A stretch of 64,000 bases of DNA. Origin: SSF14 sp037045585. GTDB taxonomy: Bacteria > Actinomycetota > Acidimicrobiia > Acidimicrobiales > Microtrichaceae. The DNA lies in NCBI GenBank assembly GCA_037045585.1, contig JBAOIR010000041.1:47006-111005 (forward strand). Reading direction: 5' to 3'. Shown here one piece after another: positions 51,739 through 59,947 of this stretch; the stretch's first letter is position 1, and each line of letters opens with the position of its first letter. The notes under the pieces are model-generated. The model was not told the DNA's origin and made no database searches. It was given only the letters and a program-made list of their open reading frames with translations. A program made the translations under genes and the position numbers.

Positions 51739-52930
51739 ATGACCGAGACCAGCACGTCCACGGCGTTCGAGCCGGCCCGGCTCGGGCCGCTCACGCTTCG
51801 CAACCGCATCATCAAGGCCGCCACGTTCGAAGGGGTGATGCCCGACGGCGCGGTGAGCGACGAACTCGTCGAGTTCCACCGTCGCGTCGCCGCCGGCGGG
51901 GCCGCCATGACCACCGTTGCGTACTGCGCCGTCAGCCCTGGGGGTCGGGTCCAGCGCAACACCATGGTGATGTCCGATCAGATCGTGCCCCGCCTCCGTC
52001 GACTGACCGACGCCGTGCACGCCGAGGGAGCACTTGCCTCGGCCCAGATCGGACACGCCGGCCTCGTCGCCAACACCCGCTCGAACCGCACCAAGACACT
52101 GGCCCCGTCAACCCGCTTGAGCCCGCCTGCCATGGGGCTCGTCCGCGGCGCCACCCACGCCGAGCTCGACGAAGTCGTCGACCAGTTCGGGCGAGCCGCA
52201 CGCGTCGCCGTCGAGAGCGGGTTCGACGCGATCGAGGTACACCTCGGCCACAACTACCTCCTGAGCTCGTTCCTCAGCGCCAACCTCAACAAGAGAACCG
52301 ACGAGTACGGCGGCAGCCTCGAGAACCGCATGCGGCTCCCCCGCCGCGCCATCGCAGCAGTGCGCGCCGCCGTCGGCACCGACGTCGCCGTGACCGCCAA
52401 GTTCAACATGGCCGACGGCGTGCCCCAGGGTCTGTGGCTCGACGAGAGCCTGCCGTTCGCGGCCATGCTCGAGGCCGACGGGCAGCTCGACGCCCTCCAA
52501 CTCACCGGCGGCAGCTCCCTCTTGAACGGCATGTACTTCTTCCGCGGCGACGTGCCGATGGCGGAGTTCATCGCCACCCAGCCCGCGGCGGTCGGGCTCG
52601 GCCTCCGCGTCATGGGCCACAAGATCTTCCCCGAGATGCCGTTCGAGGAGGGGTTCTTCCTCCCCTTCGCCCGCCAGTTCCGCGCCGCGCTTGTCGATGC
52701 CGTTGATCCTCCTCGGCGGCATCAACGAGCTGGCGACGATCGAGGGGGCGCTCGCCGAGGGCTTCGACTTCGTGGCGATGGGGCGGGCGCTCCTGCGTCA
52801 ACCCGACCTGCCGAACCGCATGCGCGACGGAGAGCAATCGGCCAGCCTCTGCGTGCACTGCAACAAGTGCATGCCCACCATCTTCACGGGCACCCGGTGC
52901 GTGCTCACCACCCCGGAGGTCCACGCATGA
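51739..52930 (+). CDS. Old yellow enzyme-family NADH:flavin oxidoreductase (one frameshift)
   Basis: This flavoenzyme of about 397 residues is split at 52690. The first part includes LGPLTLRNRIIKAAT, ALASAQIGHAG, FDAIEVHLGHNYLLSSFLSA and NKRTDEYGGSLENRMR, all OYE marks. Skipping the C at 52690 gives FRAALSMPLILLGGIN, then EGFDFVAMGRALLRQPDLP and the metal or [4Fe-4S]-like Cys set CVHCNKC. The C-terminal Cys are those of 2,4-dienoyl-CoA reductase-type members, though the third domain is missing. A GGGAGG site precedes ATG 51739. It overlaps the SDR gene. Confidence 0.83.
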
Positions 52931-53733
52931 AGCGACTCGCCGACCGCGTCGCCGTCGTCACCGGGGCCGGCAGCGGCATCGGCCGCGCCACGAGCGACGC
53001 CCTGGCCCGGGCCGGCTGCCACCTTGCGCTCGTCGACATCTCACCCACCGCCGTCGAGGAGACGGCGGCGACGATCCGCTCCCTCGGTCGTCGAGCGTCG
53101 ACCCACATCCTGGATGTGCGTGACGCCGACGCGCTCGCCGCGCTCCCCGCTGCTGTCGTCGACGCCCACGGCGCCTGCCACATCCTCGTCAACAACGCCG
53201 GGGTCACCTCGGCCGGCCCGTTCGAGGACGAGTCGCTCGACGACCTGCGCTGGATCGTCGACATCAACGTGTGGGGTGTCGTGAACGGCTGCCGGGCGTT
53301 CCTCCCGGTCCTGCGTGAGGCCGACGAGGCCCACATCGTCAATCTGTCGAGCATGGTCGGACTCCTCGGCCTGCCCCAGAACGCGTCGTACGCGCTCACC
53401 AAGGGGGCAGTGCGGGGTTTCAGCGAGGCGCTCCGCAACGAGCTGGTCACGACCAACATCGGCGTCACCGCGGTGTTTCCCGGCGCCATCAACACGAACA
53501 TCACGAACTCGGCGCGTGGGAGCCAGTCGGGCCGGCTGGCCGAACTCGGCCGCTCACGACTCGCGCCGCTCGCCATGCGACCACCCTCCGCCGTGGCGAA
53601 GCGCATCGTCGCCGCGATCGAACAGGACCGGGGCCGCGCCGTCGTCGGCCCCGACGCCCACCTCGTCTCGTTGTGGTCACGCGTCGCCCCCGGCCGGGCC
53701 GGGCTCATCGGACGGCTGACCGCCCGCTTGTGA
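52927..53733 (+). CDS. Short-chain dehydrogenase/reductase
   Basis: This 268-residue SDR overlaps the ene-reductase stop (ATGA). Cofactor motif VVTGAGSGIGRATS, HILVNNAGVTS, and catalytic Ser-Tyr-Lys in VNLSSMVG and NASYALTKGAVRGF. The long C-terminal tail is typical of the classical fatty-alcohol or steroid SDR group. Together with the ene-reductase and TetR, it forms a small inducible redox unit. Confidence 0.9.
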   Translation: MKRLADRVAVVTGAGSGIGRATSDALARAGCHLALVDISPTAVEETAATIRSLGRRASTHILDVRDADALAALPAAVVDAHGACHILVNNAGVTSAGPFEDESLDDLRWIVDINVWGVVNGCRAFLPVLREADEAHIVNLSSMVGLLGLPQNASYALTKGAVRGFSEALRNELVTTNIGVTAVFPGAINTNITNSARGSQSGRLAELGRSRLAPLAMRPPSAVAKRIVAAIEQDRGRAVVGPDAHLVSLWSRVAPGRAGLIGRLTARL

Positions 53734-53755
53734 CTCTCGGAGGCACCGGCGGGTC

Positions 53756-53770
53756 GGGACGTTGGGCCCT
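53756..53770 (+). promoter_or_regulatory. DosR-like box before the universal stress gene
   Basis: GGGAC-GTTG-GGCCCT is 59 bp upstream of the universal stress gene. It shares GGAC-N-TT-N-GGCC with the box at the cyd operon. The form resembles DosR/DevR hypoxia sites of mycobacteria, as I recall them. No DosR-like regulator is encoded in the window. Confidence 0.5.
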
Positions 53771-53829
53771 GTCGTTCCACCCGCCTTCGCACGACGATGA
53801 GAGCGTGAGCGGCACGGACAGGAGCGACG

Positions 53830-54675
53830 ATGGTGACCACAGGTAGCAACCGGATCGTGGTGGGCTACGACGACTCCGAGGGCTCGCGTCGCGCCGCGGA
53901 GTGGGCTGCCGCTGTCGGCCGGCACACCGGCGCCGACGTGCTCCTGCTGGGCGCGTCGATGCCGGGCACCGGCGACCACCTTCGTCTCGACCGGGCGATG
54001 CGGGCGGAGCGGTGGCGCCTGGATCCCGCCGACGGACCCGGGTCGGCGCCAGTGTCAACCGCGGTCACCGACGTCGCCGGCGGCGACCCCCGTGAGGTGC
54101 TCACCGGGTCGCCCCACACCCACGGAGCGAGTCTGATCGTCACGGGTCGCGCCGGTCACGGCAGCGGACCGGGCCTGTTCCATGTCGGTTCGGTCGCCGA
54201 GTATCTCGCCCACCACACGACCGTCCCCCTGGTGGTCGTCCCCGACGACGCCGAGGTGACGTTCATGCGCATCGTCGTCGGTGTGGACGGCTCGCCGGCC
54301 AGCCGGGCGGCCGTCGCCTGGTGCGCCGACCTCGCCGCTGCCACGGGCGCCGCCGTCACCGCGGTGAACGTGCACGAGCCCTACTTCGAGTGGACGCCCG
54401 AGCCCGATCCCGAGGGGTGGCGTCGTGACGCCGAACGACGGATCCGCGACGAGTTGGCACCGGAGTTCGTCGACGCCGGGATCGACCTGACGACCGTGGC
54501 CCGCCGTGGCGAGCGGCCCACCGACGGCATCCTCAAGGCCGCCCACGGCGCCGACCTGCTGGTGATCGGGCTCGGCCCGGTCGGCCCCCTCGGGGTCCGC
54601 GCCGGCGGGACCGCGTTCCGCACGCTCCACGGGGCCCGCTGCCCGATCGCGTTGGTCCCCGTTCCGGCATCCTGA
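53830..54675 (+). CDS. Universal stress protein with two Usp domains
   Basis: This is a 281-residue protein of two tandem Usp domains (about residues 8-140 and 145-280). Domain 1 has the ATP-binding motif GRAGHGSGPGLFHVGSVAEY. Domain 2 has a degenerate one (GLGPVGPLGVRAGGTAFR). In actinobacteria, two-domain Usp proteins are often induced by hypoxia. The DosR-like box upstream agrees with that. Confidence 0.92.
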   Translation: MVTTGSNRIVVGYDDSEGSRRAAEWAAAVGRHTGADVLLLGASMPGTGDHLRLDRAMRAERWRLDPADGPGSAPVSTAVTDVAGGDPREVLTGSPHTHGASLIVTGRAGHGSGPGLFHVGSVAEYLAHHTTVPLVVVPDDAEVTFMRIVVGVDGSPASRAAVAWCADLAAATGAAVTAVNVHEPYFEWTPEPDPEGWRRDAERRIRDELAPEFVDAGIDLTTVARRGERPTDGILKAAHGADLLVIGLGPVGPLGVRAGGTAFRTLHGARCPIALVPVPAS

Positions 54676-54763
54676 CGACCGGATCGACGGTGAGCCTGCG
54701 AAGCTCGTTGCGGCGGGCGACGTCGAGCCGATCGGTTGCCGCATCCGAACCCGAGGAGACCCG

Positions 54764-55207
54764 ATGGCCCGATATCGCACCAGCGTCCGCTCCCCGTGGC
54801 ATCCCGCCGACGCGTACGACGTCATGAAGGACCTGAGCCGGTTCGACGAGTGGGACCCCGGCATCACCGCAGCGGTGCTCGTCAGTGGCGAGGCCGGAGC
54901 AGTGGGCTCGACCTACGACCTCACGGTGAAGGGCATCGGCGGCGGCACGGTCATGCGCTACGAGATCGTCGACGCCGTGCCCGGCTCATCGGTCGAGGCA
55001 CGGTCGCAGACGTCGACGCTCGAGTCGGTCGACGTGATCACGGTCGTGCCCGACGGCGACTCGGGATGCATCGTGACCTACGACGCCGACCTCCGGTTGC
55101 GCGGCCCGCTCCGCGTCGTCGACCCGTTCCTGGCGTTGCTGTTCCGACGCATCGGCGACCGTGCCGCCGCAGGGCTGCGCCAGCGTCTCGACGGCGTGGC
55201 CGCCTGA
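54764..55207 (+). CDS. SRPBCC-superfamily (polyketide cyclase-like) protein
   Basis: This 147-residue START/Bet v1-type protein has the N-terminal strand RYRTSVRSPWHPADAYDVMKDLSRFDEWDPG. The following strands end in VTYDADLRLRGPLRVVDPFLALLFRR. The fold binds a hydrophobic ligand or aids cyclisation. There is no catalytic motif. A GAGGAG site precedes the ATG. Confidence 0.82.
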   Translation: MARYRTSVRSPWHPADAYDVMKDLSRFDEWDPGITAAVLVSGEAGAVGSTYDLTVKGIGGGTVMRYEIVDAVPGSSVEARSQTSTLESVDVITVVPDGDSGCIVTYDADLRLRGPLRVVDPFLALLFRRIGDRAAAGLRQRLDGVAA

Positions 55208-55228
55208 GGCCGACGACGTAGCTCAGGC
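55202..55228. terminator. Hairpin across two convergent stop codons
   Basis: GCCTGAG (55202-55208) pairs with CTCAGGC (55222-55228) around a 13-nt loop. The TGA of the SRPBCC gene and the stop of the thioredoxin gene lie in the two arms, as at 39756-39780. Confidence 0.6.
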
Positions 55229-55663
55229 CCGCTTGACGCCGAGGAGTGCGCCGTCGACCCACCGGGCGATCGCCGGCCCGGGCAAGGCACCGACCTGCCG
55301 GGAGATCTCGGCACCGTCGAAGAACAGCACCATCGTCGGGATCCCCTGAACGCCGAGACGTGCCGAGACCTCCGGCGACTGGTCCACGTTGACCTTGACG
55401 ATCCGCAGGGCGCCGGCACGATCGACAGCCAGCTGTTCGAGCGCCGGCGCGACCGCCCGGCACGGACCGCACCACGGCGCCCAGAGATCGACGAGGACGG
55501 GCAGCGCGGAACGTTCGATGACCCCGTCGAAGTCGGCCGAGCCGACGTCGACCAGCCACGGCAGGTCGGTGTGGCACGAACTGCAACGCGGGCGGCCGCC
55601 GGCGTCGTCGGCCACCCGGTTCCGCACCCCGCACGCCGGGCATTCGATCACCGTCTTCGTCAT
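55223..55663 (-). CDS. Thioredoxin 2-type protein with N-terminal zinc ribbon
   Basis: This 146-residue protein is TrxC-like. Zinc-ribbon Cys C8, C11, C27 and C30 are followed by a thioredoxin fold with active site WCGPC (C65, C68) and a cis-Pro in IPTMVLFFDG. It reduces disulfides in the cytosol, with the zinc domain tuning its redox response. It lies 35 bp downstream of the Cys-rich gene at 55699 and may be cotranscribed with it. Confidence 0.92.
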   Translation of the reverse strand: MTKTVIECPACGVRNRVADDAGGRPRCSSCHTDLPWLVDVGSADFDGVIERSALPVLVDLWAPWCGPCRAVAPALEQLAVDRAGALRIVKVNVDQSPEVSARLGVQGIPTMVLFFDGAEISRQVGALPGPAIARWVDGALLGVKRA

Positions 55664-55698
55664 CGGAGCTCCGTTCGTCGTCAGTGTTCCTCCAGTGC

Positions 55699-55896
55699 CT
55701 ACTTGCCCCGGAGGCGGGCCAACAACCCACCACGGCCGGCATCGGACGGCGCGGACGTTGCTTTCGCTGCCGCCTTGTCCTCACGACAGTGGCAGCGCTG
55801 GGCCGGCGGCACGTCGCCGAGCACCTGCTCGACGTGGGCACCGCAACCGGACCAGGTGGGCTTGTGGCACTTGGAACAGGTCGTTGCTCTACACAT
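55699..55896 (-). CDS. Cys-rich small protein with possible copper control
   Basis: This 65-residue protein starts MCRATTCSKCHKPTWSGCGAHVEQ. Cys at 2, 7, 10, 18, 35 and 37 plus several His could bind a metal. The C-terminus is basic (RGGLLARLRGK). Similar short Cys-rich proteins are common and unannotated in actinobacteria. A CsoR-type palindrome covers its start codon, suggesting copper-responsive production. The thioredoxin gene follows in the same direction. Confidence 0.75.
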   Translation of the reverse strand: MCRATTCSKCHKPTWSGCGAHVEQVLGDVPPAQRCHCREDKAAAKATSAPSDAGRGGLLARLRGK

Positions 55897-55910
55897 ACCC
55901 CCCAGGGTAT
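55895..55910. promoter_or_regulatory. CsoR-type box over the start of the Cys-rich gene
   Basis: ATACCC-CCCA-GGGTAT is a 16-bp inverted repeat with the same arms as copper operon box 1. It overlaps the start codon at 55896, so binding would block transcription directly. Confidence 0.6.
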
Positions 55911-56049
55911 CCAGGAACCGACTCCGAGTCAACGCGTTCACACCCGCTCCCGATCCGTCAGCTCTGCGGGCCGGGCGTGACGGTCGCGGGTTCACCGCTC
56001 TAGCGTGACGTCACCCCCGACGACCGGGCCCGACGCGAGGTGACGAGAC

Positions 56050-56634
56050 GTGGACACGAGAACGAACCGCCACCGCCACCGCCACCGCCACCCCCGGCCA
56101 GCGTCACCGATCGTCGTCGCACTGCTCGTTGCGGCACTGGCCGGCCTGACAGCCACGGGCTGCGGCTCCTCCGACGACACGACGTCGTCGGGCGACGACG
56201 ACTCCCTGGCAGCCGTCACGGTCACGCCGCTCGCCGACGCTCCCCCGCTCCGGCTCGGCAGCGCGTCGGCAACGCCAATGGTCCTGAACGTCTGGGCCAC
56301 GTGGTGCGCCCCGTGCCGGAAGGAGATGCCGGCCTTCGACGTCACCGCCTCGAAGTACGAGGGTGTCGTCCGCTTCGTCGGCGTCAACCTCGGCGACACC
56401 GAGGTGGCGGCGCAGCAGTTCGTCGACGAGACCGGGGTCGGGTTCGACCAGTACCTCGATCCCGACTCCACCTCACAGATCGCGCTGTCCATCACCACGA
56501 TGCCGGCGACGGCGTTCATCCGCGCCGACGGCACCATCGCCGCCACCCACAACGGGGCGCTCGACGAGGCCGAACTCGAACGGCTGATCGCCGACGAACT
56601 CGGGGTGCCGGCGACCACCACGACCGGCCCCTGA
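56050..56634 (+). CDS. TlpA-type thioredoxin-fold lipoprotein
   Basis: 194 residues from GTG 56050. A His/Arg-rich cytosolic N-terminus (RHRHRHRH) precedes a membrane segment and a lipobox Cys (C38). The thioredoxin fold has WATWCAPC (C86, C89) and a cis-Pro in TMPATAFI. It acts outside the membrane as a thiol reductant, typically for cytochrome c or copper-site maturation. It is adjacent to the convergent cupredoxin gene. Confidence 0.88.
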   Translation: MDTRTNRHRHRHRHPRPASPIVVALLVAALAGLTATGCGSSDDTTSSGDDDSLAAVTVTPLADAPPLRLGSASATPMVLNVWATWCAPCRKEMPAFDVTASKYEGVVRFVGVNLGDTEVAAQQFVDETGVGFDQYLDPDSTSQIALSITTMPATAFIRADGTIAATHNGALDEAELERLIADELGVPATTTTGP

Positions 56635-56636
56635 GG

Positions 56637-56996
56637 TCACTCCGCCGGCAACACCGTCACGCTCAGCGTGCCACCCATGCTCATCGTGCAGGCGCCCTGC
56701 AAGACGCCCGGAGACGAGAAGTGCTGGGTCATCGTGGTCCCCGCCTTCACGAGGTAGGGCCCGACCTCCTGGTCGAAGTCGTCCTCGTTCACGATCGTGA
56801 TCGAGTCACCGACCCGGACGGTCAGGTCGGCCGGGAAGATCTCGGGCGCACGATTCGTGGCGATGAGGCCGGCCGTTCCCTCGGGGATGACGTACTGGTA
56901 CTGCTTCGACGCCCGGACGGGCGAGCCGCACGACGACACGACGAACGCCACCAGCGCGATGCCGATCGCCGCTCGCCGTGCGGCCCGCCGGATCAC
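56637..56996 (-). CDS. Cupredoxin-like lipoprotein
   Basis: 119 residues, with an N-terminal signal and a probable lipidated Cys in VVSSC. The beta-barrel part includes VRVGDSITIVNEDDFDQEVGPYLV and the ending FSSPGVLQGACTMSMGG. C-x3-M with an upstream His-poor site is unusual, so the copper site may be atypical. It overlaps the PCuAC gene (ATGA) and is cotranscribed with it. It is a likely envelope electron-transfer or copper-holding protein. Confidence 0.78.
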   Translation of the reverse strand: MIRRAARRAAIGIALVAFVVSSCGSPVRASKQYQYVIPEGTAGLIATNRAPEIFPADLTVRVGDSITIVNEDDFDQEVGPYLVKAGTTMTQHFSSPGVLQGACTMSMGGTLSVTVLPAE

Positions 56997-57568
56997 GGTG
57001 CGTCCTTGACCTCGACGGTCACGACCTGCTCGCCCGCCTCGGCGAATGTGAGCGTCAGGTCGAACGACTCGCCGACGACGAGGGGCTGGACGAGGTCGAG
57101 CAGCATGACGTGGTACCCGCCGGGCTTCAGCTCGGCCTTCTCGCCGGCCGGCACCTCGATGGCCTCGACCGGGCGCATCTCCATGGCCGGAGCCAGGGTG
57201 GTGGCGGTCATGGTGTCCCCGGCGACCGTCGTCGGGGCGCCCATCGTCGTGGCGCCCATCGACCCGTCGCCGGAGTCACCGGCCGCCACGGTCTCGTGCA
57301 GTTCCACCTTGCCGGCGATCGTCGACTCGACCGACGCCGAGACGAGCGCGTCATCGGAGGTTCCACCGGTGATCACCATGTAGGCGGCACCGTTGGTGGC
57401 CTCCATCGGCGAGTTCCGCGCCCACGCACCCGAGATCGTCGGGCCGGCGGCGAGGGTCGTGGTGGTCTCATCCGATGCAGCATCCGACGCGGTGTCGTCG
57501 CCGCACGCCGGGGCACCGAGGACAGCGAGCGTCAGGACGGACGCGAGGGCGAAGGAACGGGCGTTCAT
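56993..57568 (-). CDS. PCu(A)C-type copper chaperone lipoprotein
   Basis: This is a 191-residue PCuAC protein. The signal ends in AVLGAPAC. The domain has GAWARNSPMEATNGAAYMVI, KVELHET (His ligand) and MEMRPVEAIEVPAGEKAELKPGGYHVML (Met and His ligands). PCuAC delivers Cu(I) to the CuA or CuB site of haem-copper oxidases. An unusual Gly/Thr/Met insert (about residues 98-130) separates the two ligand halves. It belongs to a maturation cluster with SCO and cupredoxin. Confidence 0.88.
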   Translation of the reverse strand: MNARSFALASVLTLAVLGAPACGDDTASDAASDETTTTLAAGPTISGAWARNSPMEATNGAAYMVITGGTSDDALVSASVESTIAGKVELHETVAAGDSGDGSMGATTMGAPTTVAGDTMTATTLAPAMEMRPVEAIEVPAGEKAELKPGGYHVMLLDLVQPLVVGESFDLTLTFAEAGEQVVTVEVKDAP

Positions 57569-57608
57569 GGTGTTCTCCTTGTCGGCCGAGCGGGCGCCCG
57601 GCGGGGTG

Positions 57609-58268
57609 TCAGGCGAGCAGTTGCTCGAGATCGAGGGCGATGTCGGCGGCCGTGGTGCCGAACGGCCACGCCAGCACGACGTGGCCCTGGTCGTCGACGA
57701 CGTAGAGGTAGGCGCTGTGGGAGACCCGCGGCTCACCGGTGTTCGGGTACTCGGTGAGGTAGGACGCTCCGAACGCGTTGGTGACCGAACGGAGCGCCGC
57801 GTCGTCGTCGGTCCGCAGCGCGGTCGCCGAGGGGAAGAAGCTGTGGAGGTAGCCCGAGATCACGTCGGCGGTGTCGCGCCGGGGGTCGATCGTGGCCATG
57901 GCGATCGACAGCTGTTTCGACGGTGTACCGAGCTGCTTCAACGCCGCCTTGAGGTCGGCCAGGGTGGTCGGGCACACGTCGGGACACGCCGTGTAGCCGA
58001 AGTAGACGAGCAGCAGATCGCCGTCGTCCGCGACGAAACGGAACGGGTCGGCGGCGGGCGACGCCTCGGGGAGCGACAGGGCCGACACGTCGGGAATGGG
58101 CTCGACCACCACACCGCTGAGCTTCCGGGCGCCGGTCGCTTCGCCTCCACCCCCGCCGGCCGCGGTGTTGGAACAGCCGGCCGACCACATCGACGCAACC
58201 ACGACCATGATCGTCGCTGCGATCGACCAGGTGCCGGGGCCTCGCGCCACGCTCGTCTGGCAGGTCAT
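57609..58268 (-). CDS. SCO1/SenC-family copper protein
   Basis: This 219-residue lipoprotein has a signal and lipidated C32. The Cu-binding motif is CPDVC (C95, C99), with the third ligand His in RVSHSAYLYVVD. SCO proteins insert copper in the CuA site of cytochrome c oxidase or act as thiol reductants for it. The start is ATG 58268 behind a GGAGGA site; an upstream in-frame extension to 58364 lacks a convincing start. It is divergent from the cyd operon. Confidence 0.9.
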   Translation of the reverse strand: MTCQTSVARGPGTWSIAATIMVVVASMWSAGCSNTAAGGGGGEATGARKLSGVVVEPIPDVSALSLPEASPAADPFRFVADDGDLLLVYFGYTACPDVCPTTLADLKAALKQLGTPSKQLSIAMATIDPRRDTADVISGYLHSFFPSATALRTDDDAALRSVTNAFGASYLTEYPNTGEPRVSHSAYLYVVDDQGHVVLAWPFGTTAADIALDLEQLLA

Positions 58269-58393
58269 CGGGGTGGTTCCTCCGGGCTCGCGTCGACACC
58301 GAGCGGCGACGATCGACCACACGATACGAACGGGCCCGCCATCGCTCCTAGGGCACTTGGTCACACATCACCGGCCACGGGGACGGGGAGGAC

Positions 58394-58431
58394 GGGACAT
58401 CGGTCACACCACCATGAGGACCTTTGGCCAT
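58394..58431 (+). promoter_or_regulatory. Pair of DosR-like boxes before the cyd operon
   Basis: GGGAC-ATCG-GTCAC (58394-58407) and AGGAC-CTTT-GGCCA (58417-58430) lie 23 bp apart, about two helical turns. The second shares GGAC-N-TT-N-GGCC with the box before the universal stress gene. Tandem hypoxia-type control of a bd oxidase is plausible; the regulator is not in the window. Confidence 0.5.
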
Positions 58432-58486
58432 ATCCATGAGAGATAGTGGTCCGTAGGGTCAACGCTGACAGCGATGAGAGGACGAC

Positions 58487-59936
58487 ATGAACACACTCGA
58501 TCTCGCGAGATGGCAGTTCGGCATCACGACCGTCTACCACTTCTTCTTCGTGCCGCTCACCATCGGCCTCGCCCTGGTCGTGGCCTGGTACCAGACCCGT
58601 TGGTACCGCACCGGGACGAGGCCTGTCTCCGGCTCACCAAGTTCTTCGGGAAGCTGTTCCTCATCAACTTCGCCATGGGCGTGGTCACCGGCATCGTCCA
58701 GGAGTTCCAGTTCGGCATGGCCTGGTCGAACTACTCCCGCTTCGTCGGCGACGTGTTCGGCGCGCCGCTCGCGATGGAGGCCCTCGTCGCGTTCTTCCTG
58801 GAGTCGACGTTCCTCGGCCTGTGGATCTTCGGCTGGGACAAGCTCCCAAGAAGGTGCACCTGGCCACGATCTGGCTCGCCGCGATCGGCACCACGGTCTC
58901 GGCGTACTTCATCCTCGCCGCCAACTCCTGGATGCAGCACCCGGTCGGAGTGATGTTCAACCCCGAGACCGGCCGGGCCGAGATGGTCGACATCTGGGCG
59001 GTGCTCACCAACACACGACCCTCGCCGCCTACCCCACACGTCATCGCCGGCGCGCTGGTCACGGCGGCGACCTTCGTCGGCGGCATCGCCGCCTGGCAGC
59101 TGTTGAAGCGGCGCGACACGCTCGCCGATGTGGATCGCCGGGGTCTCCGACGAGCGATCCGCGGCGCCATCGTGCTCGTGCTCGTCGCCGGCGTGGGCGT
59201 CGCGCGTCACCGGGCACGTCCAGGCCCGGCTCATGTTCGAGCAGCAGCCGATGAAGATGGCGTCGGCCGAGGCGCTCTGCAACACCGAGCAGGGCCCGGG
59301 TTCTCGGTGCTCGCCATCGGCGACAGGAGAGCGCCGACTGCGACGTCGCACCTGGGCGATCCCCGGGGCCTCCGCCTTCCTGGCGACCGACACGACCGAC
59401 GCCACGATGCACGGCGTCAACGACCTCAACGCCGAGTACCAGGCGCGGTACGGCCCCGGCGACTACCGGCCGAGCCTCGTCGTCACCTACTGGGCGTTCC
59501 GCCTGATGATCCGGTTCGGCGCCATCGCCGCCTTCGGCGCCGTCGCCGGCCTCTGCCTCACCCGGCGTGGCCGCGACCTGCCCGCGTGGAAGTGGCTGCC
59601 GGTCGCCACGATCGCCGTGATCGCCACACCGTTCCTCGCCAACGCGTTCGGCTGGATGTTCACCGAGATCGGCCGCCAGCCGTGGGTGGTCGCCCCGAAC
59701 CCCAACGGCATCCCCGAGGTGCGGATCCTCACCGCCGACGCCGTCTCCAACGTCTCGGCGGGGACCGTGCTCACCTCGCATCGTGGGCTTCACGCTCGTC
59801 TACGGCTCCTCGCGGTGGTCGAGCTCAGGCCTGCTCGCCCGCTACATCAAGGCCGGCCCCGCCGGCGTGATGCCCGTCCCGAGGCCGAGGGTTCCGACGG
59901 ACCGACGCCGACGCTGGCTTCGCCTTCGCCTACTGA
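58487..59936 (+). CDS. cydA: Cytochrome bd oxidase subunit I, several frameshifts
   Basis: One CydA protein of about 480 residues is spread over three frames. The N-terminal LARWQFGITTVYHFFFVPLTIGLALVVAWYQTRWY includes the haem ligand His18. Later pieces are LTKFFGKLFLINFAMGVVTGIVQEFQFGM, MFEQQPMKMASAEALC and GWMFTEIGRQPWVV (quinol side). The reading needs single-base corrections near 58613, 58844, 59010, 59036, 59186, 59300, 59335, 59776, 59800 and 59880, mostly one missing C or G in a run. All expected segments are present in order, so the gene is probably functional and the sequence faulty. It reduces oxygen with quinol at low oxygen tension. Confidence 0.8.
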
Positions 59937-59947
59937 GGAGGCACGTC

